This document shows, piece by piece, positions 1-12,812 of a stretch of 64,000 nt of DNA. Within the stretch, counting starts at the first letter, position 1, and each line of letters starts with the position of its first letter. The notes beneath the pieces were generated by a model, which had not been told where the DNA came from, did not search any database, and saw only the letters and a list, made by a program, of their open reading frames with translations. The position numbers and the translations under genes are program-made. The DNA lies in the NCBI RefSeq assembly GCF_033568475.1, contig NC_133120.1:85206151-85270150 (forward strand), written 5' to 3'. Origin of the DNA: Henckelia pumila (Eukaryota; Streptophyta; Magnoliopsida; Lamiales; Gesneriaceae).

Positions 1-1432
1 ATGCTGCTTCAAAGCTGTCAAAAGATAGAGTATAAAACATGAATAATTCAGTTAAAATTACTCAAGAATGGGAGAGAAGGTTACCCTTTTTCAGGAATTT
101 GAAACGTAGAAAAATATGCAGCGCCTGTGATCAGCAGAAGCCACATATATAATATAAGTCTACAAATAAAGCAACGTTCACGCTATTGACTTGTCGGAGT
201 CAAGGAGACCTGTACTTTTAAGTCATCTTTTCTCTTCATTTTCTAGGTGGAAACACGATCGACATTAAATAGAATTGTAATGGTGATTTCTCACTCTGTT
301 TTTTCTTGGAAGTTTTCCATGTTGGTCTAACACGTCAAGGGACCGAAATTTAGAGCAAAATAACCACCGCAGTACGAAAATTATTTTTATTTTTATTTTT
401 GAGAAAGCTTTAAATAAATTTTAGAAATGAATAGTTCGTGGTTTTAAACGTTGATGATTAATGAATATTCATACTTTGAAGCTTGGTTAAGAAAATAAAT
501 GACATCGAGTCACCCCATATCATGAGGTACATATCAGTATGATAACTCTCATTTCTCAATTGAATCTGTGATTAAATTTATAAATTAATATTTGAAAACA
601 AAATGAAAAGTTAAAATAAAAATGAGTAAGTGGCAAGTAGTTCTAATACAAACTTTTTACAAAAAAATAATAATAATAATTTTTGCAGAAACAGAATTGA
701 TCTCTCATGAACCTTTGGAATGCAATTAAATTAAGCAAACATCTGAATTTAAAAAACATACAAAACTGATTTTAAGTCAAATTCGAAAGTTTTTTGGCTT
801 GTTAGCACGCCTGAGTAAATTCATTATAAAAGAATTGTATTGCTAGCTAGAATGTTATCCACGATCATTTATTTATATATTGTTGATATTGTTCCTATAA
901 ATAGGAACTTTTTTTTTATTTTACCTTTTTTCTAGTAATGACGGTGGACAAGAACGTCTTGAAAGTGCCATAGTTTTTAATTAATTTTCAAACTTTAAAT
1001 TATATGTTTTCATATTTAATTGAATACAATAAATAACTCGAATTAACTTTTCTTTCACACAGTCGATTCATGAAACAATGACTTGTTAATTGTTATTGGC
1101 GATGTATACAGCACTTGAAATTATAGTTGTTAAGTAAGAAGCTAAAAAAGTTTACTTTCTACCAAATTAAATTTAATATTTTTTTAAAAAATAAATTAAA
1201 TTAAATCTTTAAATGTTATTCTATATCACAGATGATAATTATAAGCATCACACGTAGAACATATAATTGAAAAAAAAAAAAAATCTAATTCCACCAAGTC
1301 GAATTAAGCGTAGGAATATGAAGGGTTCGGCGACAGTAGCCTCTTACCTAGCATCTTTAATGTTTGTGTATGTGTAAAATGAAAATCATCAAGAAAATAA
1401 TTGGTTCCAGAAGTTGAAGAATTAATTTTATG
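1..1432. other. AT-rich flank and 3' end region of the AARE gene
   Basis: No gene is visible here. The DNA is AT-rich with homopolymer runs. The last few hundred bases before 1433 should contain the 3'UTR and polyadenylation region of the minus-strand AARE gene; an AT-rich stretch follows the stop codon, but no single polyadenylation signal can be chosen. Confidence 0.6.
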
Positions 1433-4400
1433 CTATCTGCAGTACTTCTTGAACCAGACTCCAATATTGAGGAAGCTCTCGAAATCGGACTGCGGTCTGC
1501 AAGAAAACACATATCAGACTACAAACCAGGCCGACTCAACAAAATTCATGGCTCATCGTAATCGGGAACAAAGCCGTTACCGTTCAATGCCATGCACATC
1601 TTCAGGAAACACAATCACCTTAGTTTCCACTCCTTTCTCCTTCAATGCTCGTGCATACTGCGTACGTGACAAAAAAAAAACTGAAATTAAACGCCACCCC
1701 AACCGTATATTGCCTATCTATATAAAAATTTCCTGTGTTAGTCGGGGAAAATTCTAATGATGGAATTCCATCTGTTTCATTACATATGGCATCGGTTAAG
1801 GGTGCATCAAATATGAGAATTGAGTCCAGCTCGTGCTATGCTACAGATAAACTCAAGGACAGACAAGCTCTTCTTCGTATATTGACTTGCTATACTCGAA
1901 CTCAACAAGGAGCGGTGTCGTGTTATTAAAGCTCGAGGCAAACTTTTTTGCATTCTAGGATTAAAATAGAATCATCTCTTCTGTTCAGTATACAGGTGGG
2001 GTATCGAAGTAGCTCGAGCCAAGTCGAATTTTAGCTGAATTCCTAACGAGCTACCCATAAACTGCTTGGCTTGCTTGTACCCTGGTCTAAAATACAGTCA
2101 TAACCAGTAAATTCAAGGTCTAATGATAATATTAAATCTTACTTGTAATCCGTTAGAAACCGGCACACGAAGGTCCTTAGCGCCAAGAAGGAACAGTGTA
2201 GGAGTTTTGACCTGTAAATTAGAACAAAAAAGTAATAGTTGGTATGTAGTCGATTTCTTTGCAATAGAATAGCATCTGCAATAGCAAAAAAAATTGGACC
2301 TTGGATATGTGAGAAATTGGAGACTTGCTGTGAAAGAAAGCAAGGTGTTCTGATGAAGGGGATTCTGTAAAGAGAGCTTTTCCCTCACTTCCATATGCCT
2401 CGAAGAAACACCAATCCGGAATATCTGATGTGCCGACCATCAAGGCAAGGTTGCATACAGGGTTCCTGGCAGCTGCTGCAACAAATCTGTCCGGTGCCTG
2501 AAAGAAATACAACAAAATTTTGAGCAAAAGCTACACGACAAGATGACTTGGTGATTGAAATGTTCTCTGTTCATTTTTGGGACATCCTCAAACTAGGTTT
2601 CATTTCCTAAAATACAGTCTCTTTCAAAATGTACCCTCAATGGTTTCACTTCAAGTATTTATAACTCACAAAGCTATCATATCTGAAGATAGAAGTGTAA
2701 AAATTTCCACATTTCGACCTGACCAATCAAGTGTGTTGTCAAAAATCCACCATGTGAACCACCAAGAACTGCTATTTTAGATGGGTCCGCAAGCCCCTTA
2801 TCGATAACATAGTCTATAGCAGTGAGTACATCATTGACATCCTGCACACGTATCAAGAAGGCAGATTAGATTCCTACACACCTCGAATTTCATTAATTGC
2901 ACGAAAATGAACGATTGGTCTAATAACAATCACCTGAGACCCCACATTCCCTGGAAGAGACTGCAACGCTTCTTCACCAAATCCCAATGAACCTCTGGAA
3001 TCGACAGATTCAAATCAAGATGTGCTTTTACTTTCACCTCATTATCTTACTAGAATACTAAAATAATAGTTGGACATCAAAAGTACATTCAAAAATAACT
3101 GAGAGTACCTATAATTCACAATCAACAAACTGTAACCCAGTGAACTGAGGAAAGCCAAGGACTTTGAGAAGCTAGACAATGAGACGGAGTGAGGACCACC
3201 ATGAAGGATCACTATCATTGGTTCTTGCCCATTAGGCATCTTGGATTTGGAAGATACAAAGATAGCTTCAAATGGTTTGCTTGCACCTAGAGCATATGAC
3301 AAGTTAGCGATAAGGTATAATATTTTGTTTTCACAATACTGTTTAATATGAGATAATTGCTTAAACTACCTCCTGTCAAGTTCTCAGGCGAGTTCCTGAC
3401 TGGAATCTTCAACGTACTAATCTGAGGGGAAGACATTAAAGACTTAACCTGCACCAAATTACAAGAAAATGGTTAAGAGTTTTACATAAAAAGTATGCAG
3501 AAACTAGAAAGATTTGGAGCTTAGAAAATTTAAAGATACATTTTCATAGCATTTGGTTATGGGGCCAAAAACTTCAAGCCAATTCCATTGAGCATCTGTA
3601 GGTGTCTTGTTAATGAGACTGCCATACTTGATTTGAGGAACATCAATTACGCTACTGCAAACTTTTCAAGACAAAACAAAAATAATCATTTAGTTTGTGG
3701 TACAAACTCAAACAGACAGCCCTTCATGTCACATTAAAACACATTCGCACGTACTGGCAATAATATTGTCTCCATCTAGAGCAAGGACATCCCAAGAAAA
3801 GTTTGAACTATTTGGACTGATCCGTGACACTCTTCCGCTGATAATCATAAGGGAACCGTTAGTTATAAACACAAGAGTTTGAAAATGATTAGCATAGTTC
3901 CAAGTTACCTTGATATATTCACTGAAAGTATTGCTTGAACACTGCACCATACAGAAGATAAAATGATGGTATGTCCATCAGAAAGCCATGGGTCACTGAG
4001 AAACTTAGCACCATAAAGCCCAGGAAAGCAGCCATCTTCAGGACACATCACAACAGGAACCTAAATAAACCACAAAAGATATGACCCAAGACATGTTTGA
4101 AAAGGATAAAATACACATACTACTCAACCTTTTCTGTGACTATTGTTCTCTGTTGTATAACATTAACTGCAGGCTACTCATTAGCACCAGAAACGCCACA
4201 TCAAGATATAATCAACTAATACCATATCAAAGAGAGGGGATATACATGTTTTTATGGAATGTTTTTATTTTCGGGAAATGCCAACGAACATATTCTCATA
4301 ATTTTATAGTTCTCTCAAAATGCTTTTCATTACCTTTTCATACCTAATTACTACATTATAAATTGCCAATACATAATTACAAAATATTATAACATGACAT

Positions 4401-7052
4401 GACCTAACATTCAGAGTAAAATTGTCTCATCCTGAAAATATATCCGAAGATACATCAAATCTCAGATTCAACTTTTGATAAATTTATTTCAAGAATGCAT
4501 CTTCTAGAAATTTTGGAAACATAACCAACATTACAAAAACAACATCCAAGATTCTTAGTTATTTGGTTAACTCCTCTATAGTTATTTTGACTTGTCAAAG
4601 CCAATAGAAAAATAGCATACCACATCTACAACTTTCAAATTGGATCCGAGCTTTCCATCAGACGGCCAATCAATCTTATGAAGCGAATCTGTGGCTGAAT
4701 GTGCCCCGGAGTCCACAGAACTTTTTGCAGACAAAAAAATGAGGCATTTCCCATCTGGGCTGGTTTAAGAAATTTGTTATAAGAGAGTTTAGTAGTAGAA
4801 TGATCACAGAATTCTTACAAAACAATAACATACGCTGCATGCTTGATCCTAGATAAGCCACTGGAATATCCACGGGTATAATTATTTAAAACGTCCATTC
4901 TATGTAAGCATACCTGAATCGAGGAAAGAATGCACTACTGATGCCGAGGGTCAAATTGACAATGAGTAAATCTTCAGCGGAATTTCTACTCAGGAAAACA
5001 GAGAAATCATACAAAGAGCAAACCAGGTAGGAGAGTCATATTTCTGATTGCCAATGAAATAGTAATGTGTGCGACTCAAAATAAGATATTTACTAGTAGG
5101 TTGCTATACCTGGTTAAGCTGTCTTTTGATTTGAAAGAAGGTGCTTCAACTGCATACAAGAAACAAGGCCTATTGTAGCAATATTTCATACCAAGTTTCC
5201 TATCACTTGAAAGCCACCCAACAAATACCAAATATTGCTGCCCTTCGGTTGATGGTGCCCATACAACTTGGCCTACGCTCAATGTGTTTCCTACTCCTTC
5301 AACAGCACGTATTTCTCCACTGCACAAAGTTCATTTTAGGACATGATGCATGAATATTGAACATATCCCGGTTTTATGTTGTAATATACAACCATGGAAA
5401 GAACCAGTATTTTATAAATTTATATGAGGGGGCAATCTACTAATTTTAGAGGGGTAAACCTTAGAAATTTAGAAAAAAATAAACACAAATTTTGAAATAT
5501 TTTTTACCCAATTGTGGGATGGGTACACTTGCCCCATACAACTACTTGTACCTATTGATATCAATGACAAAAAGTGTCGGCCGCCTTTTGCCGAAGTAAG
5601 TTTCTCCCCAATCCTCAGCCCAATCACCTTGACCCTTCCAGCTACAGCATTCCTTCTCTGTGGTACCCTCAGTTTTGAAACCAAAGTTATTAAACGTGGG
5701 TTTTGGGGGATTAGGTTCTTCGGCAACATAAGCTACAGCAGTTTCATCTGAGTTCCATGAGATTCCCTCAAACCTGTCACCACAAAACATAAAACATCTC
5801 AACGACGGAAAAATGATGCACAATGATGTCAATGACACTAAGATATGCATAAATTGCACCTACAAAAATAATCAGAAAATCTCGATAAAATGTAGATGGA
5901 GGAGAAGAGTAGTCATTGCGCAGGAACTGGTGATTTCATGTGTTATTTTTCATTCAGGTTCATTTTAAAAAACTTGAAAGAATCATATCCTCACATACTA
6001 TCATAATTAATGGTGTGTCACTTCTGCCATGCAAAAATCAAATGCGCAGAAATTTGTGGGTGTCACTTCATGCAAAAATCAAATGCACGGAAATTTGATG
6101 TAAATTCCTTGAGAAAGTATCAATGAGGACTTGGGAAGTTGCAAACTTGATTGTTACCCTTCAGGTTTCAATATAACTTTATGATCATTAAAAAATAAGA
6201 TCATATGCCAAGTCAGAAACTATGAAATATATATATATACACGCACACACACGCACACACGTATGAATACTAAGCTTCCGCAAGGATTGGTCCTTCTATT
6301 CTTATATCATGGGATTTCAAGGTAAGAAAATTTGAATAACTATATAAACTCACTGTACATTTCTTTTCCTTATAATTTTTTGCCCCCATTTTGTGCAACG
6401 ATTCTTTTCTATGCAGAATGCTCAGCCTGTAGCTTGTGGGCACATCATGTGGGTAGTAATCTATGATATATAGAGAATATTTACCATCCATCAGTATATA
6501 CCGAACCATGGACAGATTGCGCAACAACGAAGTCGTCCTTCACATCAGATGGGCCCCATATTTCAAAGTGCGTTGGAGAGCCATCCTCAGGGTTTCGAAT
6601 AATTAGAAGCTTTGTACCTGACGGAGAGGGCACCATAGCAGAGACGCCGGTAACCTCGATAGGAAATGGTGCCCATTGAAAAGTAATAGAATTACTGTTT
6701 TTTTGTAGAATGTGACTGGATAGTATGGATTTCTTCCTCTTGTTGGCCAAAGTATTTGGTTGGCTAATTGAAAACATAGCATGAGAACCATCTTCTGCAG
6801 AAAATTATGTAAACAATTAGTAGCTGCACAGGTTCAAACAACAGGAAATAGTTAGAATAAAGTTTAAAGTGGTAAATTCTGATAAAACTGACCAGCATTA
6901 CCATCGTCAGATTTAAAAGTCCATGCTTTATCTATGGTGGGAATATCAGTGAATTCTTGGAGTAACTTAGAAGTAGAAGCATATTCTTCCAGCATAGTCG
7001 CATCAAAACCTGCCGGCATTTCTTTGGCAGGGTTGGATTTCGAATTGTCCAT
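1433..7052 (-). CDS. AARE: Acylamino-acid-releasing enzyme (acylaminoacyl-peptidase, S9C serine peptidase)
   Basis: Removes N-acylated amino acids from blocked peptides; a prolyl-oligopeptidase-family enzyme that in plants also takes part in removing oxidised proteins. Seventeen coding exons, read from splice signals and homology: 7052-6893, 6794-6485, 5773-5552, 5319-5110, 4985-4914, 4759-4621, 4060-3909, 3837-3751, 3654-3540, 3448-3370, 3286-3109, 2994-2934, 2841-2719, 2497-2300, 2211-2143, 1657-1581, 1496-1433. They total 2316 bp, an open frame of 771 codons plus stop, close to the roughly 760 aa of plant homologues. Residues 1 to about 490 match the beta-propeller half and the rest the alpha/beta-hydrolase half. 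The triad is visible: Ser624 in GGSHGG, Asp715 in GAKDLRVP, His747 in PEDVHGI. The oxyanion-side motif LHGGPHSV is in exon 11. All introns are GT-AG; the donor of exon 8 (AC|GTGCGA) was chosen because it keeps the frame. No signal peptide is seen, which fits a cytosolic enzyme. Nothing suggests a pseudogene. Confidence 0.96.
6226..6260. repeat. (AT)n/(CA)n microsatellite in an AARE intron
   Basis: A compound dinucleotide repeat, ATATATAT followed by CACACA with single interruptions, lies in the intron between coding exons 2 and 3 of AARE. Confidence 0.85.
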
Positions 7053-8370
7053 AACAGATAAAACCGATAATCTTCTACTGGAAAAGTAAGAAAAATGAAA
7101 TTCGGTAATTGGATAGAAATCAAGAAGCGGGATGTTTCTAAAAAGTAAAATTATATCAATTTCATGTTAGTCAACATCTACCTAGGCAGGAAGGGAAAAA
7201 ATGCAATTTTTTAGAGAACTAATATTTTTCTGATGCAACGGCAACAAGTATGAAGAAAATACAGTAGATCCTGAATTCCTGATGTAGGACGACAATCAAA
7301 AGGAGCAAATCAAACAAATGTAAGACATAGACTCGACAATTATTTATAATGAATCAAATATTCCGATATAATGTCCCAAACTTTCAAAATTATAAGCAGT
7401 TTCCGCAATTCAGATACTGAAAAACTACTCAGATTTCAAAGTTAATGGCCACATATCTAAAACTCTTGACTAGTGTATAGGCATGTGCAATAATAACTTA
7501 GTAAATATTATGGCATACACTACATCATATATAGAAAATGTTTATACTTGATTTAACTAATGTTTATACTCGACTTAAGCATCTACTATCCCATTTCATT
7601 TTACTCTGCCCACGTTAAAAACACCAGTTTTTCTTGCCGTGGAATTTAGAATGTACTCATACAAAAAAGATTAGCGTACTCTTCATGTAGTCTTCGTTTG
7701 TCATAACCAAACAAATATAAATCTGAAATCTATTATCCTTAACTTTATACACTTCTATTACTCGAGTTCTGTTCAAGTGATAAAAAATCCGAAGCAACAA
7801 ATCTTCGTCACAAAACGTCGTGAATGTTGAAGTAAGAAGCAATTCACCGCCCACATCAATTCAAAATTCAATCTTTCTTACTCTGAGCGACATAAGCTTA
7901 TATTCCCAAAAGTCACAAATTTTCAGATAAAATAAAAAGGGAAGCCCGTAATAATACAAGTTTCGAACTTTACCATAATTTACGAATTCAGCAAATCAAA
8001 ATCACTGGCAAACCATCGGTGAACATGGTACAAGTAATCAATTGATGCAAAAGAAAATTTTCAAGAACAAATCCACTGACGGGACATATGGAGTGCGTGT
8101 GTAAATCTATCCATCCATAAAAGCAAAATATCCATTGGGAGATTATATTTACCTGGAGGAAACCCAGAGTGGCTGTGAAGAAAAAAGTGAGATTCTCTTG
8201 GGGAAAATTGAGTGTGAAGAGCTGAGGTGGGAGTGCAACATCAACTCATGTGCTGATACGGTAGCATTTGTCAAGTGTACTACTATTCTCAGTTTCGACA
8301 TTAATTTTTCTCGGATTCATGGAGTCGTGGTAGAGTAAATTAGGATAATTTAATATTATTTTATAGTATG
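7053..8370 (-). promoter_or_regulatory. AARE 5'UTR with probable 5'UTR intron, and core promoter
   Basis: A splice acceptor (TTTTCCAG) lies 25 bases upstream of the AARE ATG, so 7077-7053 is probably the second part of the 5'UTR. A matching donor, CCTCCAG|GTAAAT, is at 8153/8152, giving an inferred 5'UTR intron at 8152-7078 (about 1.08 kb). A TATA-like box, CTATAAAAT, lies on the minus strand at 8366-8358 and would start transcription near 8330. The noncoding exon 1 would then be about 8330-8153. This is inferred from signals only; short open frames in this stretch show no homology I recognise. Confidence 0.55.
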
Positions 8371-9150
8371 TTTTCTTTTTTTGATGCAAAATTTCAATTC
8401 AATTCATTTCAAATTCAAACTATTAAAAGGAGCAGTGCCAGTGGTGTATTTGTATCCAAAAAAAAAAAGGAGCAGTGGTGCAATATGATGCCCTCGTGTG
8501 TTATTAATGAAACAATAAATTTGTCAAAATTAATTTATAATATGATTACCTGATTTATGTATAATTCCAAGCTGTAACAATTAATGAGTCCCTCTCCCTA
8601 GGCTCATCATCTTCTTTTGATATTGGTACAATATACATATATACACACACATGGGTGTATATCCGTTGAAATAAGAAACTTCATTGAAGGGACGACCGGG
8701 ACCACTTGGTATATTTTTAAATTAACTAAGCATAAGCTAAAACAAAAATCCGAACTTAAGAAATACACAAATAAACTGATTTTTTTTTAAAACCAAAATC
8801 TAATAATGACTTAATTCTAATGTTTTCGGACACTATCTCAATCACCATTTTAGCTTTATCTTCATATGCAGGTGCATACTCCGATCCTTTGTAACCCTCC
8901 CTCTCTGAATATTCACCCAGATCATATAAGTTTTCAGATGACAAAAAATCACATTTTATTTTTATTAATTTTCTATATCATGAGTTGTTCCGATCCCTTA
9001 ATCGTCATATAAGACCTCGCCGGCGGCCACGCTGCGCCTTGAAACATATCAGCTAGTTAGTTTCACTTGTTGCATGCATCTTCCGTTGGACTTGGTAAGC
9101 AACGCATGCAACTTTAATGAGCCCACACATTCTAATTTTTCTTTATTTTC
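8371..9150. other. Intergenic, no gene seen
   Basis: AT-rich sequence upstream of AARE with short (TA)n/(CA)n tracts near 8635-8652. Short open frames here have no recognisable domain and no coding-like composition. Confidence 0.6.
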
Positions 9151-9154
9151 TTGA

Positions 9155-9193
9155 GGATATATAATATAATATATATATATATATATATATATA
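9155..9193. repeat. (TA)n microsatellite
   Basis: A run of TA dinucleotides immediately precedes the foldback element at 9206. The neighbouring hairpin may have inserted into, or slipped beside, this tract. Confidence 0.85.
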
Positions 9194-9205
9194 GAAGAAT
9201 TTTCA

Positions 9206-9328
9206 GTTTCTCCACTTGGTCTGCGACCACTAAAACCCGGTAGTGGGTTTTAGTGATGCAAAAACAAAAAACAAAAACCACTAAAACCCACTACCGAGTT
9301 TTAGTGGTCGCGAACCAAGTGGGAAAAC
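9206..9328. mobile_element. Foldback MITE-like hairpin
   Basis: A long, nearly perfect inverted repeat of about 123 bp. The left arm contains CCACTTGGTCTGCGACCAC and then ACTAAAACCC; the right arm is its reverse complement with a few mismatches (GTGGTCGCGAACCAAGTGG). Each arm also holds a smaller palindrome around CACTAAAACCC/GGGTTTTAGTG. There is no coding capacity. It most resembles a short foldback MITE; no clear target duplication can be read because of the adjoining TA tract. Its transcript could form a strong stem, so a small-RNA locus is possible. Confidence 0.6.
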
Positions 9329-9757
9329 ATAGTTAAATAGCTGAGCATTCCTCTATATATATAGTGAGATCGATAAAATTTATCTTAAGGGATTTAACTT
9401 TGTAGTGCTCGCAGCCTTGCCATCCATTCGTACTGCTTATGCATTAATGGTATCTCTATTAAGCAACTGAAAGATTATTATTATTTAGCTAGCTCGTTGC
9501 TTAATTTGATTAGTTGATAGATGCATTTATGTGATTTAGAGTATTCGAAGGGGTCGATTAATTGACATTTCAGATTAAATATATTTGTATCCAAACTATA
9601 CATATCTAATAGTTTTGCATCAAATCAAAAAAAAAAATTTGCATAAAAATATTTATTTCCAAAAAAAACACAAATTGCATCTTTTTTGTTCATGATGAAT
9701 CACCTATTTGATATGAATTCAGTTAAGCCCATAAAAATTAACACGGTTGATTTAAAA

Positions 9758-10181
9758 TCTCTTATTATATTATATTTTGTTCGTCGATCCTAAATATAAC
9801 TAATACCATATTTTTACCATTTTATAATGCACAAACCCATTAAATTAACTGAATTTGGTCCAAAATATGAGTGGACAAAAATACCATTATTTGTTTTGTC
9901 ATATTTTTGAAAATAAAAAGAACATGATAGAAATTTAACATTAAAAAAACCAACTCTAAAAGACCACAAACTCATTTCCTTCCTTCCACCACTTTCGACT
10001 TCACCCATCACTCCAATTATGATTTATCTTTATTTTTCTTATTTCTTATAAAATTATGCAAACATTTATCTTTTTTATAATTTTTCAGAAATTTATGAAT
10101 ACCATTTATGTTATATCTTACTAACACATCATAAAATTCAAATATTATAATATACATGCAACGCGTGTGCACCGTAGCTAG
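9758..10181 (+). mobile_element. Possible non-autonomous Helitron
   Basis: The 3' end, with GC-rich partial palindrome GCAACGCGTGTGC followed by a short spacer and CTAG just before a T, matches the Helitron terminus rule (hairpin, then CTRR, insertion before T). A plausible 5' end, TCTCTTATTATATTATATT preceded by A, is at 9758. No Rep/helicase coding is present. The 3' end is better supported than the 5' end. Similar ends occur near 20,842, 62,663 and 63,028. Confidence 0.4.
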
Positions 10182-10327
10182 TTGATAATTAAGCTTATCA
10201 TTTGAAATTAGATAATTAGGTTAATTTATTTCAAATTTTCAAATAATATTAAGTGATATCTTGAACTCGATCGAAGTCAGAAATTTATGCTACTAGACCA
10301 CCAAAGTTGCCGCATAGATCAAATTTT

Positions 10328-10418
10328 ATGAAACTGTTATGATTCAGTTTTTATGTTTTAATTTATGTGAACCCCAAAAAAATAATCAGTTACTAGAAAT
10401 AGAATCATAACAGTTTTA
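10328..10418. repeat. Short inverted repeat
   Basis: AAACTGTTATGATTC at about 10331-10345 is matched by its reverse complement GAATCATAACAGTTT at about 10402-10416, with a loop of some 56 bases. This may be a remnant of a small foldback transposon. Confidence 0.45.
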
Positions 10419-11910
10419 TACAATTTTCTGCAGTCGATATACTTGATTTCACGAACAAGTGAAATTAAAAAAATCTATGTATTTAATTCATCCACACTTT
10501 AATTTGGGTTGTAAGATTAATTAATTGTTCTTAATCTAAATATTGAAGAATTAATTTATATAACACAGAGCCTAATTATGATCGTAAATAAGACAACATT
10601 TTTATTTGTTATATGGATGATGATAGTAAATATTTTTCGAGAGTAGATGATAGGAAATACATTTTTTTTTTGAACAAGATGATAGGAAATATTTGAAGGG
10701 CCTTATTAGGTGCAATGCACCTGGATGCATGATCTGCAAGTACAGCCCAATATTTTCGAGGTGAAGTGAATAAAATTGGTACGGTTTATGTTCTACAAGC
10801 ATCTAGGTGGGGTAGTATAGACTGCTCCGGCGATGGAGATATTAATTTTTACACGGAGCCGTTTATGCGCCCGGGTGGGGTAGCAACGACCCAGATCACA
10901 TGATGTGATCTTCCGGATGATCTGGACCGTTGATATATCGTCTGCTAACATAAACCGAGCCTTTTCACACACACGCGGCAGATTATAGGAGTTGTACGGA
11001 ATGTTAATTAATTGCAAGGAAAATGTTTATGTTATATAATATAACTCAAACCTTTAAATTATAATAAACAAACAATAATTAATATAATTTAATTATAAGT
11101 TAACAATATGTCTCGTCTTTTTAAAACAATTTACTAGTTTGTATTTTTTTTTGTTCTCTCTATTTGACATGTAAGACATGAATGAGTATACGTGTGAAGC
11201 GGATCTACTTTCTATTCAAACACTAAAATTTAAGGTTGATAGGTCTTGGTATCTACAAATATATAATTATACGTGATGCTACACGAAATTTTGTTATCTG
11301 ACAAAAATCCTTCGACGTTCAAATAAATGACTTTTTCAAAATATATACTCGCAAAAAGTAGCTAGAGAGCTTTTTAGAGCACAAATTGAGAGAATGAGAA
11401 TGTACCTTTTATTTGCTGGAGTCTAACAAAGTCTCCTATTTATAGATTTTCTTAAATGGGCCATGGGCTCCACAAGAAAAGATGTACTATTCTCCTTAGG
11501 CTAAACACGGATAATTCGATGCATCGTGTCAGTTTTTTACTGGCCACTTTTGTGGGACCCATGTGTGGGTCCCACATGAGTGGCCAATAATAAACTCACA
11601 CGCTACCCTCAGGGTGGCATCGACATATCCGCTAAACACATGGGCTTAAAAGAATTTGACACCAACTTAATTCACGTAAAATTAAATTCAATTATTTCTA
11701 AACTTGTATCCATCAATAAGGAATAAAACTCTCTAGAACTAAGTAGTAGTCTTCAGTCTGCAAATCATACACACTAGTCAGTACACTACGTTGAAAATAT
11801 TTTTATATGCAACGTATTAATTTGTCCGAAAAGTTGTTCGTACGAAAAATCCATCATTTAGCTTCTGAAGAACAAATTAACTAACAATTCACGTACGTAG
11901 TTGAATTGGA
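10419..11910. other. Intergenic, no gene seen
   Basis: AT-rich, with a GC-richer patch at 10800-10970 that holds a short palindrome around GATCACATGATGTGATC. The patch at 11500-11620 shares the motif GGGTGGCATCGACAT with a similar patch near 60,960. No coding exons were recognised. Confidence 0.55.
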
Positions 11911-12812
11911 TTTTTTTTTTTAAACAAAAAACACCGTCGGAAGCGGGGGGGTTAGGCAGACCCCTACCTGTATATAAACATAAAAAAGCGATACAAATGA
12001 AACCTAAAGGAGGAGGGGGACTAGGCCAAGACCTCCCCAAAAGGCTATACAAAGGTAATACGAACATCAGAACAACTAGGGTATCGAAAAATATACAACC
12101 AAAGCATCCCTAGGAAATAAGTATAAACAAATAATATCAAAGATAGCTAACTAAGTCAACGTCAGCAGTCATCCTGGGCAGCAAAAGCTAGAAGAGAACC
12201 ACAGCTCGGCCCAGCAAAATCAAAAACGGACACTGAGGCACGAAGAGTGGCTGGAATCAACCTGTGCAGTAAAACCTAGAGGAGATCCACAACTCCAGGC
12301 CAGCAAAATCAAATCCGACACTGAGCTGGCACCGTCCAGAGCTGAACAACAGATCAAAGCAATGCAAGAAATATGTCCAAAAGTCATGGTCAGCTGGGAA
12401 GTCACTATACATAGGCCGCGAGGAAAAAGAGGAGCGACCGCAAACCAGCAGGCCCAGAGCAAAAGAACAGGAAAATGGCGAAGGAAACTCAAGCCATAAC
12501 CTAACTCCCAAGAAGACTGGAAGCCCAAAAAGCGAGGGGCACGAGAGACCGCCCACAAAACATCCAAACAACAGCAAGAACCAGACAAGGATAAGCACAG
12601 TGAACGCCTGGTGGTCCATCACCCTGAAGAAGCAAAGCAAGCGACAGGGGAACAGACTAACTCCAAAACCTCCGAAAAAGGGCCGGAGAGCTGTACCTGC
12701 AAATAAAAATAAATAGCTACATATATCTAAATCTAGGATGACCTAAACCAAAAAGGAGAGCAAGCAAAGAAAGGCAAGCCCAAGAGAAACGGCTATAAGC
12801 GAGCGTGAGGCT
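11911..12812 (-). other. LINE 3'UTR and poly(A) tail
   Basis: The stretch between the ORF2 stop at 12813 and the terminal A run (T run at 11911-11921). The open frames within it have no homology I recognise and are taken as noncoding. Confidence 0.7.

Noticed and set aside
8135..8338. 67-codon plus-strand open frame
   Set aside because: It lies antisense over the inferred AARE 5'UTR exon and promoter and has no recognised domain.
12220..12640. Two overlapping minus-strand open frames of over 120 codons
   Set aside because: They lie in the LINE 3'UTR downstream of the ORF2 stop and have no domain I recognise.
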